Source of the DNA: Crossaster papposus
Lineage: Eukaryota > Echinodermata > Asteroidea > Velatida > Solasteridae
Length of the DNA: 64,000 bases
Direction: 5' to 3'
Assembly: GCA_037893245.1 (NCBI GenBank)
Contig: JBAIAA010000414.1
Coordinates: forward strand, 682,001 to 746,000
The notes below the pieces were generated by a model. The model ran no database searches, was not told the DNA's origin, and saw only the letters and a list, made by a program, of their open reading frames with translations. The translations under genes and the position numbers were made by a program. Below are positions 61,160 through 64,000 of the stretch, in pieces; the stretch's first letter is position 1, and the number at the start of each line of letters is the position of its first letter.

Positions 61160-61870
61160 CCAAAATGACCAATTACATTTCCAATTGGATCCAATTGGTT
61201 CGAGTTGGTTTGAATTGGAACCAATTGAAAGTTGAGTTGGATCAAATTGGTTTGAATTGGATCCAATTGAAAGTTGAGTTGAATCGAATTGGTTTGAATT
61301 GGGTCCAATTGGAAGTTGAGTTGGATCAAATTGGTTTGAATTGGATCCAATTGAAAGTTGAGTTAAATCGAATTGGTTTGAATTGGGTCCAATTGGAAGT
61401 TAAGTTGGATCGATTGGTTGAATTGGATTCAGTTTGAAGTTGAATTGGGAGTTAAGTTGGATCCTGGTTGAATTGGTTTCAGTTGGTAGTTCAGTTGGAT
61501 CCAATTGATTGAATTGGATACAGTTGGGAGTTAAATCGGATCCATTTTAAGAGTCGGATCCAACTACATGGTTTAATAGAATTCAATTGAGAGTTGAATC
61601 TGATCAAACTGCATTGTTTAACATGTAATTGGAAAATAATTATGTTGATCCCAATTGGTTCCAATTGGTATAATTTATTCCAATTCATTTCAATTGTGGT
61701 CATTTATCAAATTGGTCCCAATTAGTCCCAATTGAGACCAATTGGGACCAATTGGGACCAATTGGGACCAATTAGAAGCAATTTGTTTGTGCCAATTGCC
61801 AATTGGAGATAAATTACAACTGATGCCAATTGGTTCCAATTTAAAAAATGAATTGGGAATTTTGGTAAGG
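61160..61870 (+). repeat. AATTGG-rich minisatellite downstream of the FReD gene
   Basis: Starting about 30 bp after the stop codon. Units of roughly 48 bp combining GGATCCAATTG, GAAAGTTGAGTTGGAT and AATTGGTTTGAATTGG are clear from 61190 to 61430 and then decay; the far end has GGGACCAATT four times (61735-61770). The CCAATTGG palindrome dominates. Reading frames through it are repeats of QTNLIQLNFQLDPI type and not considered genes. Confidence 0.85.
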
Positions 61871-62585
61871 ATTTATGTTTTTTGTTTTTGAACACCCTCC
61901 AGTGATGTCGCACTATTGTGTTTTCGCGACATTATTTTGCACGAATGGAGCACAGCGTGCCATTTGTCATTTTACGAATGGTGTGCTGCATTTTGTTTAA
62001 CCTAGTGGGAGACAAAGAGAAAAGTGCGAATGTAACAGCGTATTTAATATAGCTTATTTAATACGTTTCCTGACCGACATACCAATATATTGTCGACATT
62101 CCTTTACTGGCTTTTTTGATTTTACAAAAACACGACATTTGTTTATTATACAATACTAACAATGGTGGGCAGCCGTGTCAGTCAGGCAATAGTTTATACA
62201 ATAATGAAACATTCTTGGAGAGTGTTAAGAAGGCCGTTCATTGGTAAGATAATTGGCCCTTGGGCTTCCCCTTCGGGCCATTCTCACCCATGAACAGCGG
62301 GTTCCTTGTGTATTATCCTACTCCTTATAACAATTTGTATGGGCCTTGATGAATCCCTGTCTTCACCTTCGTCTTCGGCTTTAAGACCAGTTTATACGTC
62401 TGTTGATGCGAGTACAAAGCGAATTTGACATCACAAATCATTCGCTGCCAAGTTCGCTAGTGTTGAAATGTGTTCAACTTTTGCGAATTCGCAGCATAAA
62501 AATAAATATGTTCATTGGAGCGATGCCGAAGACGAAGTAAAGGTTTTGAAAACCCTCTATGTCTACATAAAAGAACAACACTAAC
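61871..62585. other. Region without a recognised gene
   Basis: No coding segment or large repeat is matched. It contains the local CTTCGTCTTCGGC and GCCGAAGACGAAG inverted pair near 62367 and 62525. Confidence 0.45.
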
Positions 62586-62618
62586 AAAGAAAACAAGTTT
62601 TATTTACAAATTAATGCC

Positions 62619-62830
62619 AGAGACAATGAAAAAGAAAAGCTCTAAAAAAACCCGAGCTTTAATATAAAATTAAAAAACGAGAAACGAAAAAAGAGAAAAT
62701 AAAAGCGTAGTTACTAAAGAGACAGAGACAATGAAAAAGATAAGCTCTAAAAAAAACCGAGCTTTAATATAAAATTAAAAAACGAGAAACGAAAAAGGAG
62801 AAAATAAAAGCGTAGTTACTAAAGAAAAAC
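62619..62830 (+). repeat. Tandem duplication of about 115 bp
   Basis: The block from GAGACAATGAAAAAG to AAGCGTAGTTACTAAAGA occurs twice in succession with few changes. A related GAGACAATGAAAAAGATAAG occurs near 691, inside the left-end repeat copy. Confidence 0.8.
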
Positions 62831-62989
62831 TTAGGTATATATTAAAAAAAAGATATTTTAATTCGTACATTTTAATTTCTATGTTGTAAAAGTGTATATT
62901 ATATGGAGGTAACGAAGCTTAGGTTTTGTTTCAAAGATGATAATATGTATTAGAAAAATTGCTTTATTTTAAGAGATATTTTTGCAGTG

Positions 62990-63600
62990 ATCCTTATTAG
63001 TGATATTTATTAGTGATATTAGTGATTGGGTTTTAATGTCGCTGTTTTAGTATATTTACAGACGTAATGATGTAAGCCTGTAAATGGAATATCCTTTTAT
63101 TTATGTATAATATAATTCATAGATTTTAATTCATCGGAGATGAAGATTGTAGAGATAAGGTTTTGTGGTTGAGCCTACTTGATGTATTTAACACATTTTG
63201 ACTTTTTAGCTGCATTGTAGAAGTTATTCACGAAATATAATGTAAATGTTGCAAAGAAAAGATGGGCTGAAAAGTAACATCTGTTTTAGCTTGTAAATAC
63301 GTATTTTCTGACATTGGAAATGTTATTCCCAGATTCATATCTTTTCAATATTTGTGCAATGACTGGACCTAATGATTTATGGGGGGGAAATTGGTGCCAG
63401 AATGCAACATTCTTTCTAAATGTTATCATCGATGCAATTTTTATTTTATTAAGTTTCAAAGGGAACAAAGAAATTGGCAAGGCGAGACTCGAACCTGCGA
63501 CCTTTGGAATACCGGACCAGCGCTCTGCCAACTGAGCCATCTTGCCCGAAATGTCAGTTGAGGGCGCTAGTCAAATGTCATAAACACCAAAGGCTAAGCC
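62990..63600 (+). repeat. Dispersed repeat unit, copy 3
   Basis: Same landmarks as copies 1 and 2 (GATTGGGTTTTAATGTCGCT, GATGAAGATTGTAGAGATAA, AGATGGGCTGAAAAGTAA) followed by the best-preserved tRNA-like segment. The presence of this family at both ends of the window shows that it is dispersed. Confidence 0.65.
63476..63547 (-). tRNA. tRNA-like sequence within a dispersed repeat (pseudogene)
   Basis: On the complement an acceptor stem GGGCAAG/CTTGCC, a D-arm GGCTCAGTTGGCAGAGC and a T-arm with GGTTCGAGTC can be drawn over 72 nt. The anticodon arm is poorly paired and base 33 would be C, not T. Because two or three damaged copies occur in the same repeat context, I regard it as a repeat-borne tRNA-derived element, not a working tRNA gene. 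Confidence 0.45.
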
Positions 63601-63668
63601 TTTGTATACCCTCTCTGTTGGGTGAATATGTCTACCTGTACTTCCCCTTGCCTACCGTACCCGTTACA

Positions 63669-63810
63669 AGTGACAGACCACCGGTATTTGTTTGGACAGG
63701 AATCGGGGGAGACACTACATTATGTAGACGTGACCGTGACCGGGACCGCGACTAGCCAAACATCACTAAATTTCCGCGTTGCCATCCCGGAACATTTTGA
63801 TCATTGTTAT
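63669..63810 (+). CDS. Possible exon of an unidentified gene
   Basis: After a pyrimidine-rich stretch ending GTTACAAG, an open frame reads VTDHRYLFGQESGETLHYVD and continues with TGTATSQTSLNFRVAIPEHF. The alternating hydrophobic pattern and composition look like a secreted beta-rich protein. No good donor is seen before the frame turns AT-rich, and the family is not recognised, so this is only a candidate. Confidence 0.2.
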
Positions 63811-64000
63811 TTGTATATACATGTAGAAAGTTTTCTGCAAAAACAAAGAGATTTAGCATGTAAAATAAACACTTACTATCAGCAGAAGGTTCCGGGTGTA
63901 TACATGTGATGTTTGAAGGCTTTCAGAAGATGAAAAGTTTATTTTGAAGAATTCTCGAGAAGCTTGCCTATATTTCAACTCTACATGTATGTACATGTAT

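Noticed and set aside
61093..61437. Repetitive QTNLIQLNFQLDPI-type frames
   Set aside because: They are translations of the AATTGG minisatellite.

Overview
The window is nuclear DNA from a multicellular eukaryote, most likely a marine invertebrate. I infer this from GT-AG exons carrying EGF-like and fibrinogen-related (FReD) domains, tRNA-derived SINEs, a Penelope fragment, a Ty3/Gypsy element, a metazoan-type Polinton and many MITE-like inverted repeats. The repeat style suggests a deuterostome (echinoderm, hemichordate or cephalochordate), but the species cannot be named from sequence alone. No bacterial features are present.

Layout. 0-2.5 kb: dispersed repeat units with tRNA-like cores, one split by a 714-bp Harbinger-like MITE. 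3.5-8.3 kb: a complex of nested inverted repeats around a THAP-domain reading frame. 8.3-11.1 kb: repeats and no gene. 11.118-29.625 kb: a transposon with TA target duplication whose interior received a 17.3-kb Polinton/Maverick (11.400-28.702 kb). The Polinton has inverted termini, a short target duplication, and genes for a protein-primed DNA polymerase, integrase, packaging ATPase, major capsid protein, two probable minor capsid paralogues and several conserved accessory proteins. Its integrase and ATPase are open, but polymerase, capsid and one accessory gene are broken, so this copy is a fossil. 28.9-35 kb: small MITE-like elements, one probable host exon and a 3' fragment of a Penelope-like element.

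35.4-61.1 kb: one host gene on the + strand. It has an EGF-like exon followed by five tandem FReD modules, each split into the same three exons (A, B, C) with matching phases (A starts in phase 1, A/B phase 0, B/C phase 1, C ends in phase 1), so the modules can be spliced in frame into one multi-FReD, lectin-like protein. The introns carry recurrent MITEs, SINEs and C-rich tracts. Modules 3 and 4 are nearly identical and differ mainly by a 9.07-kb Ty3/Gypsy retrotransposon (44.970-54.042 kb) in the B-C intron of module 3. That element has essentially identical 1.66-kb LTRs, a primer-binding site, gag, and pol in the -1 frame behind a GTTAAAC heptamer at the gag stop. An 818-bp foldback MITE sits exactly at the splice donor of exon B of module 5. 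61.1-64 kb: an AATTGG-rich minisatellite, low-complexity repeats, and another copy of the dispersed repeat seen at the left end.

The Polinton genes form a virion-plus-integration set. Capsid, packaging and replication genes lie in convergent and divergent blocks, and one convergent pair is separated by a strong hairpin flanked by A and T tracts. The most informative features are this hairpin, the gag-pol frameshift signal, the retroelement inserted at a putative intron branch point, the MITE inserted at a splice donor, and the growth of the FReD array by recombination near intronic MITEs.
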